Positions 12,801 through 24,335 are shown, counted from the first letter of the stretch. The stretch: 64,000 bases of DNA from Theocolax elegans (GCA_026168455.1 CM047431.1:50156029-50220028); one strand, 5' to 3'. Numbers and translations are program-made. The notes: a model not told the origin generated them from the letters alone.

Positions 12801-13093
12801 CTTGGCTTCACACATACGCCAATCACTTTTTTATATAAGGGTTTTAATTAGTTATAAAATTTTTTATTATATTGAACGTTTTATTATCTTACTAAAAGTT
12901 TTATAAATTCGTTAATCAATGCACAATATGTTTAAACAAACGTTCTTTCCATGTATATATAGGTCTTGGTATGTACTTTTTCCTTGTCACTCAAATTTAA
13001 TATTTGATTTATCGATTTCTTTTTTCGCAGATTTTGAAAGCTTCGTGGTCAGTAGCAACTATGATTTTGACGACACAATCGAAGAAAACGTAA
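6803..13093 (+). CDS. Odorant receptor, nine-exon gene, possible splice defect
   Basis: Insect odorant receptor (7tm_6 family), an olfactory neuron membrane protein that pairs with Orco. Proposed exons: 6803-6958, 7040-7162, 7250-7367, 9253-9511, 9601 to about 9733, 9808-9898, 10256-10392, 10471-10600 and 13031-13093 (TAA at 13091). They give about 400 residues, usual for the family. The N-terminus carries VGIWPFQ; the C-terminal part has SAGIMTMSLENFAM and a final exon starting ILKASWS. Start: first ATG of the open exon, about 25 residues before GIWP. The 81-bp intron 6959-7039 is in frame and stop-free, so it could be exonic; family length favours removal. Splice phases agree at every junction except exon 5 to 6: the paralog's donor (GT at 2236) is replaced here by TATC, and the next GT (9744) gives a frameshift. 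The gene may therefore be a recent pseudogene or use a donor I cannot see. Confidence 0.82.
7714..8446. mobile_element. TTAA-flanked long-inverted-repeat element in receptor intron
   Basis: TTAA on both sides (7714-7717 and 8443-8446). The ends are inverted repeats beginning GGGTACCAACCA and GGGGACCAACTA. The two halves stay complementary for a few hundred bases, for example CTATTCAATATTAACAATTA on both arms. Length 733 bp, close to the 739-bp element at 60416 that has similar TTAAGGGGAC ends. No transposase. It lies in the receptor intron 7368-9252. Confidence 0.75.
8447..9252. other. Rest of receptor intron
   Basis: AT-rich intron sequence ending in a TTTTTAG acceptor at 9252. No further element recognised. 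Confidence 0.5.
10635..11317 (+). mobile_element. CACGGAGAG-ended inverted-repeat element carrying a tRNA-like core
   Basis: Terminal inverted repeats of about 80 bp: both ends begin ACACGGAGAGAAATA and share TTTGGTAAAAATTCC and AAGTAATGTGGTAAC. The centre holds a tRNA-like unit with A box TGGCGCAATGG (11003-11013) and B box GGTTCGATCCC (11046-11056), at a spacing usual for tRNA genes. Acceptor-stem pairing is not convincing, so this is a tRNA-derived polymerase III promoter rather than a working tRNA. The element lies in the last intron of the second receptor gene. Confidence 0.75.
11460..12239. mobile_element. CACGGAGA-ended inverted-repeat element, 780 bp
   Basis: Left end CACGGAGAGATATTTTATAA; right end, read on the other strand, CACGGAGAAAAAAATATTATAA. 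Short reading frames inside it show no known domain. Same end class as 10635-11317, and in the same receptor intron. Confidence 0.6.
12240..13020. other. Remainder of last receptor intron
   Basis: AT-rich. Two overlapping short reading frames around 12570-12790 have no recognisable domain, and I take them as chance. The intron ends in TTTTTTCGCAG before the last exon at 13031. Confidence 0.5.
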
Positions 13094-13163
13094 AAACCCA
13101 TGGAAATTAAAAAATACTTTCCTAACAATTTCTTATTTTCATTTAATTAATATTGTTTATGTT

Positions 13164-13169
13164 AATAAA
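13164..13169 (+). terminator. Probable polyadenylation signal of second receptor
   Basis: AATAAA about 70 bp after the stop codon at 13091-13093, the same distance as in the upstream paralog. Confidence 0.45.
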
Positions 13170-13289
13170 AAAATGATATGAAATACGTACTGTTATATAG
13201 ATTTATTGTTTGTACGAAAAAAATATAGATAATCGATTAGAAAAACCATAAAATATGTTTCTATAAATTATTTTTTGAGTTGAAAACGT

Positions 13290-13816
13290 CCCTGGTAGGA
13301 ATCGTCTCCATTTTCTTAGTAGTAACAAGCTTGTTTCGAAAAAAATGGAATTAAAATGTGAACATTTTTATTCCGGCGATGAAACGCTTTTTACAAAATT
13401 ATTTTATCAAGATCAGTCTATTTTCTAGCCAGAAAGATAGGTTCCTCGGCATTTTGATCTGAAATAAGTTGCCTGGCTCGTTCTAGCCCAAGAAAAGGCT
13501 TGTAAGATAGATTTGGTTCGATTTTAAGAAAAATTCGTGAATCTCGGTATATATTTTGAACGGTGATTCGTAGAAAGTAAACAATTGCCTAATCATATCT
13601 GCAATTAAAAAACCGATCGAATTTGACCAATCACAACTTAAATAGACAGATAGACCACCGATAGATTTGCTTAAAATATTTAAAGGTTACAGGCACTCCA
13701 TTAAATGGACGATAATGTGAAAAAAAAGCGTTTCACCTCCTATTAGAAACTACCCATTTTACATACCGAGTAAATGGCTTACAGCCCATTTTTCTTAGAT
13801 ACAATTTTTACCAGGG
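13290..13816. repeat. Diverged member of the CCCTAGTAG repeat class
   Basis: Begins CCCTGGTAGGAATCG and ends TTTTTACCAGGG, an inverted pair. It shares GATGAAACGCTTTTT and a block ending in AAAAAAGCGTTTCA with the other members, but has little overall similarity to them. 527 bp, the same size class. Non-coding. Confidence 0.6.
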
Positions 13817-14367
13817 GTGTTTCCAATCGCTTTTTAACATAAAATAATCTATATAAAGGGTAATTCAGAAACAATACAACATTTTTCTATCATCGAGTTC
13901 AACATTAAAAATTAAAATTAGGGAAGTTGGCCCGGTGAATTTTTCGGCTCTTTGAAAGTTCTTGATTTTTGAACAGGTAAAATCATAGTAAGGCGCCGGT
14001 CCTGGATCACTGAACGATGAACACATCGATTGGCGCGGCGATCTACATCAATAGGAAAACGGAATAAAAGCAATACTTTTGCCGGACATTTGCAATTTTT
14101 ATTTATTAGAGCTTACCAAAACCTCTTTCCAAAGCTTATACAGCTTTTGATTTACATGTAGTGTATTGTTTCAAATAATATAATTGATATACTTAGTTTG
14201 ACAATATACAGTAGAACGTGATTTGATGTTTATACATTTAAATTGCACTGCTGAAAAAACTTACAAATTAACTTTACATAATTTTAATCACAAATTGGAA
14301 GAAATGAGTTTATATTGTAAGGGGAAACTTTTTTGATTTAATTAAGTTATTTATTAAATTTAATCTT

Positions 14368-15060
14368 TAATGGTCGTAGAGTGGGCAACTCCAAAGAATA
14401 TGATTTAAATCTTGTGGAACATTGTCACAAGTGTAATTTGGGTTATCGGTAATACTTACACGAGCTAGGAATTCCGTAAGACTGCAATTGTTTGCTCTGC
14501 ATCTATTAAATGTAACGATTTCACTTCTTATGTTATAAAACTAGGGTTTTGTATTTTTATTTAGGTGTATTATAAAATATTCTTTCCCTTTTACTTGGCC
14601 TTGAATTATGTTCTATTTACTTGTATTTAATAAAGCTGTTTGTTTAAATAACGATCGAAAATCAGAATACGGAATGAACATATTTTCATCAGGGGAATTG
14701 AAAGTAGCAGATTTAGCCAGTTGATCAACTTCTTCGTTACCAATAATTCCGGTATGGGATCCAAATGAAATAAATTTCAGAACAATTATTTTTTATTTTT
14801 TGTTTAAATTAATAATATTTTCGTTTTACATGAAGTAAATATAGGTTGAGTTTGATAGAGAGTTTCTCGGTTTAAAGAATCTTGATTGAACTGAGAGAAT
14901 CACTAAAAATATTGTAATTCAATTCTCTATTATTTAGTGCGATATCGAGAGCGAGACTTAAAGCAACTGCTTCGGCATTGAAAAATGGAGGCTTCAATGG
15001 GGAGGCTTTTACCGATAACAGTGTTGAAGTCTTTACAGATGCGTGCACTACCTACTAAGA
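14368..15060 (-). pseudogene. Decayed LINE (non-LTR retrotransposon), RNase H and C-terminal region
   Basis: Read on the - strand, 15040-14700 gives an RNase H-like fold: IFNAEAVALSLALDIA (catalytic E), IFSDSLS (catalytic D) and SHTGIIGNEEVDQLAKS (final D and the NE-D-LAK motif). Downstream, 14500-14368 gives the usual LINE tail with CSLTEFLARVSITDNPNYTC followed by an H-x4-C pair in NHILWSCPLYD. This domain order matches the end of ORF2 in RNase H-bearing clades (I, R1 or LOA type). At least three in-frame stops are present, and the reverse transcriptase and endonuclease are absent. The fragment is cut at about 15100, where a CCCTAGTAG repeat begins. Confidence 0.75.
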
Positions 15061-15101
15061 TTGTCTGGGTGTCTTTACTTCCATTTTTATAAATGTTTAT
15101 A

Positions 15102-15552
15102 CCCTAGTAGAATTTTAAATATGAAAAATGGGCTTAAAACTAAGAAATGGCCAGTGAAACTGGTCAGGTTCTATCTCAAAATGAAACGCTTTTTCACACC
15201 TTTCTTGACCATTTCTTAGATGGACATAACCTTCATCAAATATGAAACAACTTTTCGGGTAATCCTGTAAAGAAAACTTAAAGCGTGTTGTGAAATTTGA
15301 TCGGTTTTACCATTTGTAATAGATACAGACGCTTATTTACGCTATATAAATAGTACATTTAAAGATATTTTAACGTTTATCATTTTTGTCTCAATTGAAC
15401 CAAATCATTTTTAGGAGCTTGTTCATGGCTATTATACCTAGCTAAAATGGCCAATTTTTCTTAGTCTACTTAAAATTCCAAAAGCATTTTGATGGTCAGA
15501 AAAGGTTTATAAATTGGAATGAAAACTATGAAATGGGCAGGAAATTGGTTTT
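15102..15552 (+). repeat. CCCTAGTAG repeat, subfamily 2, inverted partner of 18537-18986
   Basis: Starts CCCTAGTAGAATTTTAAATA and matches the reverse complement of 18537-18986 with few differences over about 450 bp. The 3' end is lost in both copies at nearly the same point. Non-coding. Confidence 0.75.
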
Positions 15553-15919
15553 AATTGGAAAGCATAATGTTTGGAATTGACAATTTTTTTAAATCTTGCC
15601 CTAAAATTGTGTTGGTTGGATCTTTAGAAATTAATTCGAAATAATCACGATTGAAAATGTTATAATTATATGAGATAAACAATTTACTTTTGGTAGTGAT
15701 TAAACAATTTTCTATACATTGTTGGATGAGTTTTTTTCTTTTTCTTTTAGATTTTTTAAATTTTTTATAGAAAATATATGAATATTTTTATTTGATAGAA
15801 TTTTAACTATTGAAGACTTACATAGAAATTTAGATCGCTCTTTAATAGACGTGAATTTACATTCTTCAAGGAGCTGTTTGTAGAGAGGTAAATTGTATCT
15901 TTTCAATTTTATTATATTT

Positions 15920-16102
15920 TCAATTATTTACAGCCACATTCACGTTTGCAAATGTTCCTTTATACACTTTACCTTGTGCATGTGCACCAATTACCTCTTT
16001 TGAAATTGTAAATTTTTCTTTGATATTTCTGATATATTTTGTATCTTTACATTTATTTCTCTTTCTTGGTTTTTTGTGCAGTTTTAATATTTTTGATGTC
16101 AT
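15920..16102 (-). pseudogene. Protein kinase N-lobe-like fragment
   Basis: A 60-codon frame ends in ISKEVIGAHAQGKVYKGTF followed by a short AV-containing strand. This resembles the glycine loop (G-x-H/G-x-x-G-x-V) and beta-3 strand of a protein kinase. The wording is nearest to IRE1-type kinases, in which a K-x-x-L/I-G loop is followed by V-Y-K/R-G-x-F and then V-A-V. The catalytic lysine expected after AV is not there (asparagines follow), and no further kinase motif is seen downstream. A separate 64-codon frame at 15712-15906 on the same strand is not recognisable. Could be chance similarity. Confidence 0.3.
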
Positions 16103-17236
16103 CTCATCAGGGCTATTTCAACAATTTTTTTTATCAAAAATAAGTAGTTTCATCATATTTTCTCATTCATAATAAGATCAAATATAGGTTAAAAAAGGAA
16201 CCTGAAACGTTAACTCTTACGTAAAGTCGCTCACTAACACATCAACTAGCAGGATAATTAACACGCTACTCGCTCGCATGCAGTTGTCGAAACCGGGCTT
16301 CCGTAGCATATTCCTGATTTGTGTAACCAGTGGCACTACTGCTACCATAACTTCAGGGTATATAAGCAACGAAATTAATAAATAAGGGTTATTGGGTTAT
16401 ATATAATTTAATTTTCTGTTAAAAAATAATCGGATATCTCAAAAGAGTAATTAAATACGTATTTTATGCATTTTTTAATCGATTGATAAAAAAAAGATTT
16501 CAAACGTATCACACATAAAACATTTGTTTATTCATGACTATGTAACGAGTTAATTAAATAAATGACGTTTGTTGTACAAATATTAAAAGTTACCCGCTAT
16601 CCGATAATACATTTTGTTCATGAACATTGAGCGATTTCGTCACGATAATCAAATGTTTGAACTTGGTTATTAATTGTAATGGGCTGCACGACTCGGTTAT
16701 ATTAAAGTTCAATAATTTCTCATCATACATAGACAAATTAATACCGTATAATTTTTAATGAGCGTTAAGTGTACACTAAGAAAAACAATTCTTTTATGTT
16801 ATTATAATAGTAAAAAATACAAATGTTATTTTTTTAATAGTTAAAAAATATTCCCTTATAAATTGCTTTTGTTACAGAAAAATTTTCATTACTTGTATGA
16901 ATTACAAAATTCTTATAAGTTAAAGAATATATCGATTTAAGAAAATTATTTATGAATAGTATAAAATCGAATTTAACACAAATACCTAAGAAGTAAATTA
17001 AAGAGCTATGAAAATTCGTGTAACAGCACAACTTCGCTTATAAATAAATTTTCTAGTTCTTCTAATAAACCAATGGTTAATTTGTTTAGTTTTTTCGAAC
17101 TTTTAAGATTGCAAAGAAAACTCCTTATTGATATAAATTTCTTGATTAATTATAGTTCAAATAATTGATTATTTACAGATATGTGTATACATTTAATCTT
17201 TATATATATATATATGGGAGATTCCATGTGAAGTGA
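16103..17236. other. Non-coding spacer
   Basis: No gene recognised. At 17210-17236 there is a short relic of a palindromic-element end (TATGGGAGATTCCATGTGAAG, compare TGGGGTATTCCACGTGAAG at 43066) directly abutting the CCCTAGTAG repeat. Confidence 0.5.
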
Positions 17237-17767
17237 CCCTAGTAGATATCGTATTCCATTAAATAGGTAATAAATAGATATTCTAAATAGAATGGTCGAA
17301 AAATGGGTGAAAAATAGGCGAAAAATGTGCCCATTTTTATCCGGCCTCCCGGTGAAACGCTTTTTCTCCCAATTTTTAACCATTAAATAGACTAAATATA
17401 ACTTATATTCTGTTTTGAGCTAATTTTTAGCTTATAAACATAGATCAAATTTGAGTCTAGTTATGCGCTATTAAATGTCTATTAAACATGGACAAGTGAA
17501 AAATATAATAAAATCACATTTATTTTCGTAAATACTGGAAATATAACAGAAATTAGTTGTAGATCAGACGAAAACATTAAAAATCCATCCGAAACTATAG
17601 AAATTTTGAAGTTTACTGTTACCGGAAAGCTGGAAACATTATTCGAATGTCTTGAGGTTATGGTCATTCTATTAAGTGTTAAAAAAATGGGTGAAAAAAC
17701 GTTTCATCACAAGGGACATAATACCAATGTTTAATTCCTAGTTCTTAGATTCAAATTTCTACTAGGG
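17237..17767. repeat. CCCTAGTAG-type dispersed repeat, best-preserved copy
   Basis: Begins CCCTAGTAGATATCG and ends TTTCTACTAGGG, giving inverted ends. 531 bp. Internally it holds AATGGGTGAAAAATAGGCG and ATGGACAAGTGAAAAATATA. Non-coding. Confidence 0.8.
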
Positions 17768-18536
17768 GATCCAGTTAAAAAATAGAATTTTGTTTTAATG
17801 TATGGAATCAGTAAAAAAACTACTTGAATAAAGTGTAGCTAAATTTTTAGACCTGAATTTCTTAAATACCTACTGTTAAATACTTACTGATACATACCTG
17901 AAACTTTTTATAATTCCAATAAATCCTATTATATAACAGGTATAACTGCTTATACCTACTGTTTTGTGTTTGTAAGCAGCTTAGAGATTAAAAAGTATCA
18001 GTGACTAACAATAAACAGTATATTCTAGTAATATTGAGGAATAATAGTGCCATGTTGTTTGAATGCAAGTATACGGTTAGTCTGTTTTTTTAATAAAATG
18101 CATTCGCTCTCTTTTTTAAGAAATTTGTCTAAAAACACCATAACTTTGTCTGAAATGCTCTGCCGCACTCAAACTTTGCATCATTTTGAAGGCAATTAAT
18201 TATTGATGAAGTACATTTTTGAATAGATAACACGTTTTTGATCGTATAACACTTTTTTTACTATAAAAGTTTTTATTAATTATAACTATATGCAATGTTT
18301 TAAACTAATATAAATGAAATATTTCAACAGATTCTTCTTGAAATTAATAAACTTTTTCTAATTTAATGTATATAAGAAAAAATTGTTAGATATTGAGTTA
18401 TTAAGTGATAAAAATGGCCAAAAAGTCATTTTTTTTAAAAAATTTTGTAGCCATTTACTGAGTAGCGTTCTCATGTCAATCTATAAACTAACTAGGACGC
18501 TTGGTCAGGTCGTGTACAAGAATGAAACGCTTTTTC
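17768..18536. other. AT-rich non-coding spacer
   Basis: No gene or clear element. The 88-codon frame starting in this interval (18383) mostly overlaps the inverted repeat copy that follows and has no domain. Confidence 0.5.
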
Positions 18537-18986
18537 GAACCTTTCCTGCCCATTTCATAGTTTTCATTCCAATTTATAAACCTTTTCTGACCATCAAAAA
18601 TGCTTTTGGAATTTTAAGTAGACTAAGAAAAATTGGCCATTTTAGCTAGGTATAATAGCCATGAACAAGCTCCTAAAAATGATTTGGCTCAATTTGAGAC
18701 AAAAATGATAAACGTCGAAATATCTTTAAAAGTACTATTTATATAGCGTAAACAATCGTCTGTATCTATTACAAATGGTAAAACCGATCAAATTTCACAA
18801 CACGCTTTAAGTTTTGTTTACAGGATTACCCGAAAAATTGTTTCATATTTGATGAAGGTTATGTCCATCTAAGAAATGGTCAAGAAAGGTGTGAAAAAGC
18901 GTTTCATTTTTAGATAGAACCTGACCAGTTTCACTGGCCATTTCTTAGTTTTAAGCCCATTTTTCATATTTAAAATTCTACTAGGG
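18537..18986 (-). repeat. CCCTAGTAG repeat, subfamily 2, inverted copy
   Basis: Reverse-complement match to 15102-15552, ending AAAATTCTACTAGGG at 18986. The two copies form a widely spaced inverted repeat with about 3 kb between them. Confidence 0.75.
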
Positions 18987-19490
18987 AGTAGAAATTTGGC
19001 GATTTTAAATGGTTTCAGGTTAGAAATAGCCATGTTTTAGGTCATAACTAGCCATTTTCTATCGATTTTTTAGAAATGCCTTGTTTCTACTTTAAAAATC
19101 GTTTCCATTTCTACTACGGCAGTTCTGGTACTAATTGTATTACTTATAAATGTATTATTATTTAATTATTTAAAACAAAATGTTACAACATTTCTAAAAA
19201 TATTATTCTTTTCTGATTGAAACTTATATAGCTAGTTATAGTTAGCTAAAACAATAATGTTATTGTGTAATAAAAAGTATCTAAATCTGATTAATTTCCA
19301 AAATACAAAATATTATTAAAAAATCATTTTTTTAATAACAAAAAAACCAATAGAGATAATTTGTCAATCAAAAATAGAGTAGATAGATTTTCTTATTCTC
19401 TATAAAGTACATTTGATCCAATTAAAAAAAATTTTAAATATTATCAAAATTTAAAAAAAAATTAATTTTTCTAAAATCAAAAATTAAATA

Positions 19491-19661
19491 ACCAAAGTCT
19501 TTTCCGGAGTTAATCAACAAAAATTGAGTATGGAACCCCCTTAACAATTCAAGTCATAGAAAACTTCTTACATTAATAAATACCAAAGTCTTTTCCGGAG
19601 TTAATCAACAAAAATTGAGTATGGAACCCCCTTAACAATTCAAGTCATAGAAAACTTCTTA
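19491..19661. repeat. Exact 80-bp direct duplication (period 91 bp)
   Basis: 19491-19570 and 19582-19661 are identical as read, separated by 11 bp. Each copy includes GGAACCCCCTTAA, which looks like the end of a TTAA-flanked element. Perfect identity in such AT-rich DNA suggests a recent event, or an assembly artefact. Confidence 0.85.
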
Positions 19662-22600
19662 ACAATTAAGAAATATTCTTTCTTCCAAAAAATTACTTTA
19701 CTCAGTGTATTTTTAATTAACCTCGGAAATGTTGTTATCAATTGAATATTTCGGAGATTAAAGCGACGTATACATACATATATATATATATATATACAGA
19801 GTCAAGTTCAAGATCTTCTCAAGGTCTGTATATGAAGTAGGTCAAGGTCTTTAGTGAATCTTTCTTGTGCCTCCACTTTTGTAGAATGTCTTTTTTTTCA
19901 TTTCAAACACATAGGCGATAGTAATGCATTTTATATGATATATTATATATTATATATTATATTATTTTAAAAATTTCGATTGATATTACAATGAAATTTT
20001 ATCGAATGAAAAAGTAAATTATTTACTGTAAATATTTGCTGTAAATCCTTGGATACATTTAGAAGCTATTTCGTTGAAGTGGTGTTCGAGAACTTTTCGA
20101 TTGTTGTAGATTCGAGTAGATCTAAAAAAATAGGATATAGTGCAACAGAAATAATAAAATATAATCTTTAAATACTGCACTTTTATTCAAATAATAAATA
20201 TACTTATACAATATTTTGAAGGATATTTAGATCCTAATTTGAATTATTTGCTTTTTTATTCAATTATACGAAATATGATTAAGAATGTAAATATTTCAAT
20301 AAACTTTGTATTGCGTATCTTAATAAAAGTTTTACTTTATGAATATTAAGTACAATTAATTAGTATTACACTTCCTTTTGAAAGTTGAAATAATCGTCAC
20401 AATCAATTTTCAAACGTCAATTTCTGCACTTGAACGCGTTAAGATCGTTTTGGAAGAAAGAACGAGGCATCGCATGAAAATTGTACATCTGTGATTGAAT
20501 CAGTGATATTTCGACTAAATTTACTACTAGCACATAAATCATTGAAAGTTCAATCACTTTATCATTATTAGTTCAGTAAAGAAAAAAAATTGTACGGTGG
20601 AATGTCAACTGGATTAAATTTAGAGAGTATTAAAAATAGACCCACAGATACGTTTTTATTCGAAAAAAAATAAATAAAAACGGGCGTTTATTAATTATTT
20701 AATTGAGCATTCGTCGGTATATATATATATATATATATGTATTTTAAACGAAAGCAATTACACAACATAAAACATAATTGAATGACCAACTATTTATACA
20801 TACGAGTAAATCTATTTTACGAGCTCACTTTGTTCGCATCCTCGATAAATTCACGACTCGCACGACTCGCCGCCGCGGCGCGCTGAAGTTTGTGAATTTA
20901 TTATAAACGCACGCAACCGATATACAAAAACCCACCGAAATGAATATCGGATGTTCGGAGCATAAACTCGAATTAATTATCGTGTTGTGTAATAAAAAAA
21001 AAAGAAATCAAACTTCTTACTTCGAACGCTCGATGTGTATACAATTTATTAAACTTTACGAGACGGAATTTTCGTTTCTTCGTTTCGTTTTGGCTTTGTT
21101 CAATCTGAATTCCCGCGAGGTAACTAGTTTAAACGATCCCGTCGTACTTTTTATTCCATGCATTAAAATCAAACCCTTCACGGTCTCGGCTTTTACAGGA
21201 CATTAATTATAATTGAATAATCAAATGCGCTTTATTTATTTATATAGATATACATCTATATATACCCCGTGGATTTATTAAAAATTACCTGATTATAGGG
21301 GTGGATTCATATTTATGGTTCACTTCGAGTTTAAACTGATAAACTCCAGTTTTACTTTCTTTTTCTCTAAGGGTTATTTACATGAGAAAATTAAAAATAC
21401 GTATATGGGAGAATATATATCAATATTATAAACTTATACACTAATTGTAAGAAAAATAGTATATTAAATATTTGACTATAGTTTATAGTAACGTAGGGAT
21501 ACGGATATATACTCGGATTATCATAAATTTCACTGTGCTTTATAGAATATTGTAACGTGGACATGTACGAATTTTTAACACAATTTTTTACAAAAATTAC
21601 ACTTACGCATTTTAATATTTAATACGAAATATGGTGAAATTGTCATGCAGTATAAAAATGTAGTCGATCATTTTTAATACATCACAATTTTTCTCTTAAC
21701 TTATGTGCATGGTGAAGTATAAACATTTATACCTGTTTATTAGATACAAAGTCACAGAATGTCCCCAATCCAAAAAATTCAAAGAGAATACAATAAAATT
21801 AGCTGGTATATTTATAATTATCCATTCAAGAATCATCACATAAATTGCAGTTATTTTTTGTCTATCTGCGATTTTATTACTAAAAACACGATGATTATTT
21901 TCAATACAATATTTTTTCCGTGTATAATTGATGAAATATTGTGCGTAACAATTTACTTGATTCATAAACATTTAATATGCAATAATTTAAAGTAATCGTT
22001 GTCGATATTACAACTACGGTGCACCGAAAAGGAAAAAGTATAATAAATTAACAGCGGAAAAAAAGCAAAGTTAAATTACATTCGCATTTTTATAGAAAAA
22101 TAATTAAAATATAGGTGTATCGTCATTGTTAAATACAATTTAAAAAATTTTCCGTAAATTTGCTTGATTTTCTACACGCGCGTATATGCATACAAAAACC
22201 TGCGTGAGTGTACAAAAAAAGGAAGTGAAACTTTACGATCAAGTTTTTGCTTGTCGATTCACTTTGCTCCGATATACTTGTGTATCTATAATACACCCTA
22301 GTCATTTTCTGTATACCGTCGAGTGGGTATATAGAGGCTATACACCTGATGAAGGACTAGTCCTCACATTGATTTTTTTGCATCAAAGATCGTTAGTCTT
22401 GCATGCGTTTAAGGATCGTCACTGAGAAATATGATCTCTCTTGTTACATGTTTAAACTTAGGTTTATATATAGGTGTATATATATAGAAAAATAGAACAG
22501 AAGCTCGGGTTATTCGTCACGAGTAGACATTTTTTTTTGTTTGATCTATATAAGCTTTCTATTTGATCTATACACGTGAGAAAGTGCGTTATTAAATGAA

Positions 22601-23167
22601 ATTATAGTAATTTTCATTGATTGATTATACTGTTTACAGGTGATTTTATGTCTCGGACTGGATAATTAATAAAGTAACTTGGAGTATTAATTTACTTAAA
22701 ATTTGTAGAAATAAAAATTAATTATCAAATTTACGTATTATTTTAATATTTACCGAGATGTTTTTTTTCATACTTGAAGATTACCGATTGGAATGTCGAC
22801 TAATCTTAATACCGATTGATATACGAGCATCATCATCGTCTCCAGAATTTATTTAATATTAATATACGTTAAAACGTTTCGTAATAAAATTTTGATAGAT
22901 CAATAAAAATCTACAAATATATTAATTATGCAAATATTTTTGTGTATCATATATTTTTGTAGCAATAAAACGACTTTTTTCCCTGGCAGTTTAGTTTTAT
23001 TTGCACTAAATAACAAATATTAACTGGTTATCTACTGGTCGGAAGTTATCGAACTTGATACGTATTGGTCGATTTTTTATTTATAGCTAAAAGTAATTTT
23101 AAACATTGGAGTATATTTTTATATATTTTTAGCTAAGGTGCATATATGTCTACGCAGAGAAAAACTT
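19662..23167. other. Gene-poor AT-rich region with small CpG-rich patches
   Basis: Contains TA-rich simple repeats (19770-19796, 19935-19970, 20718-20738) and a short CpG-rich patch at 20845-20885. Reading frames at 20940-21206, 21696-21971 and 22186-22425 show no domain, signal or splice context that I trust. I see no gene. Confidence 0.5.
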
Positions 23168-23438
23168 TTAAGGGGGTACCAAGGTCAAGTTTTATCTTCC
23201 CTACCTTACCAGCCTCAAAAGTCATAGAAAATGAGTTATAATTAAAAAAGGACGATAATTTCCCTGTTAGAAATTCCCAAGTGAAAATAATTTATAAATT
23301 TTTTATAAAATTTTTATAAAATACATTTTATATAGTTTTTATAAAAAATTGGTCATATAAAAATTGTATAAAAAAACATTTTATAAAATTTTTATAAAAA
23401 ATATATAGAAGGACTATTTAAAAACTAAATTAAACGTT

Positions 23439-23709
23439 TTAAATGAGCTGCACCATCCTGCAGTAACGGATAAAAACATTTAGATGACACGACCAAGAGG
23501 TTATGGACACCAAAAAAATTAGTATTTTAGCGCGACGAAGAATTACTGCTGCCACCGACGATATTGATAAAAAAGTCCACAGTTCCTCCTTCGATTTGGC
23601 TGAAAGTTTTGCTTTTTTCACGCCTTTTTGCTTTTTTCAAAATTGTTGCATCCGGCGAACTCTTTAACATCGACTTGGACATCGTGAAGGTTAGACGGGG
23701 TCTGACCAA
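23439..23709 (-). other. Two overlapping short reading frames of unknown origin
   Basis: The - strand is open in two overlapping frames of 60 codons each. One carries a lysine-rich stretch (LKKAKRREKSKTF). The base composition is less AT-rich than the flanks, so this may be another captured gene fragment. I do not recognise it. Confidence 0.2.
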
Positions 23710-24115
23710 ATGTTTTGTTCTGTGGTTGTCAAGTCAATATTCAACTTTTTCTTTGGTTGCTAATGAATTATTTTACAATTATTTTACAAAAAGTAAAAAA
23801 TTATTTCTTTTATGCTATAATAAAAACTTACATTACAATACTTTTGATGTACAAAGGACAATTTAAACAAATGTTTTATACTTTCCTTCTCCTTCTCCAA
23901 AAATTGTTAAACTATACTTCTTTCTAAAAAAATAATATATGTATATATAAAAGAATATACCTGCTAATAGACAATTACATTGTAATCTATCTTAAGATTT
24001 TTTAATAATATATTTTAATATAACAATTTCAAAGTATAAATTTTATTTGTACCTGAAAATGCAATTTCTATCTAAAAATTCTGAATATATATCTTATGTA
24101 GATACATGCACTTAC

Positions 24116-24335
24116 CACTTTTATAATTTTTCACTGTTTCCACTTGAAAATCTGTAATTATAAAATCAAAACAGACACTTAAACCCATAACAATATCCTT
24201 CTCATACATCTTCATAAGCTATTGTCCTAAACTCTTCGTACATAGTGCAATTGAAATTCTCCTTTAAGAAAAATGACCATAATTGGAAGAGTATGTTCAC
24301 CTCTTGTAACTTCTCTATACCAAGTTGTTGACGCT
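24116..24335 (-). pseudogene. LARP1-like DM15-region fragment, broken
   Basis: Read on the - strand from 24335, the frame gives LGIEKLQEVNILFQLWSFFL, then KENFNCTMYEEFRTIAYEDV, a stop, EGYCYGFKCLF, another stop, FYNY and finally DFQVETVKNYKSG. From knowledge of the family, this follows the DM15 repeat region of La-related protein 1 (LARP1), the C-terminal module that binds 5' TOP mRNA caps. A segment of about 12 residues expected between the tyrosine-rich part and DFQ is missing. The fragment is bordered by TTTATTTCAG upstream and GTAAGTGC downstream, as an intron acceptor and donor would be. It is too short and too broken to be functional. Confidence 0.65.

Noticed and set aside
20940..21206. 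88-codon frame near a small CpG patch
   Set aside because: No domain or secretion signal, and no splice evidence.
23564..23866. 100-codon plus-strand frame
   Set aside because: It is antisense to the overlapping minus-strand frames and has no recognisable domain.
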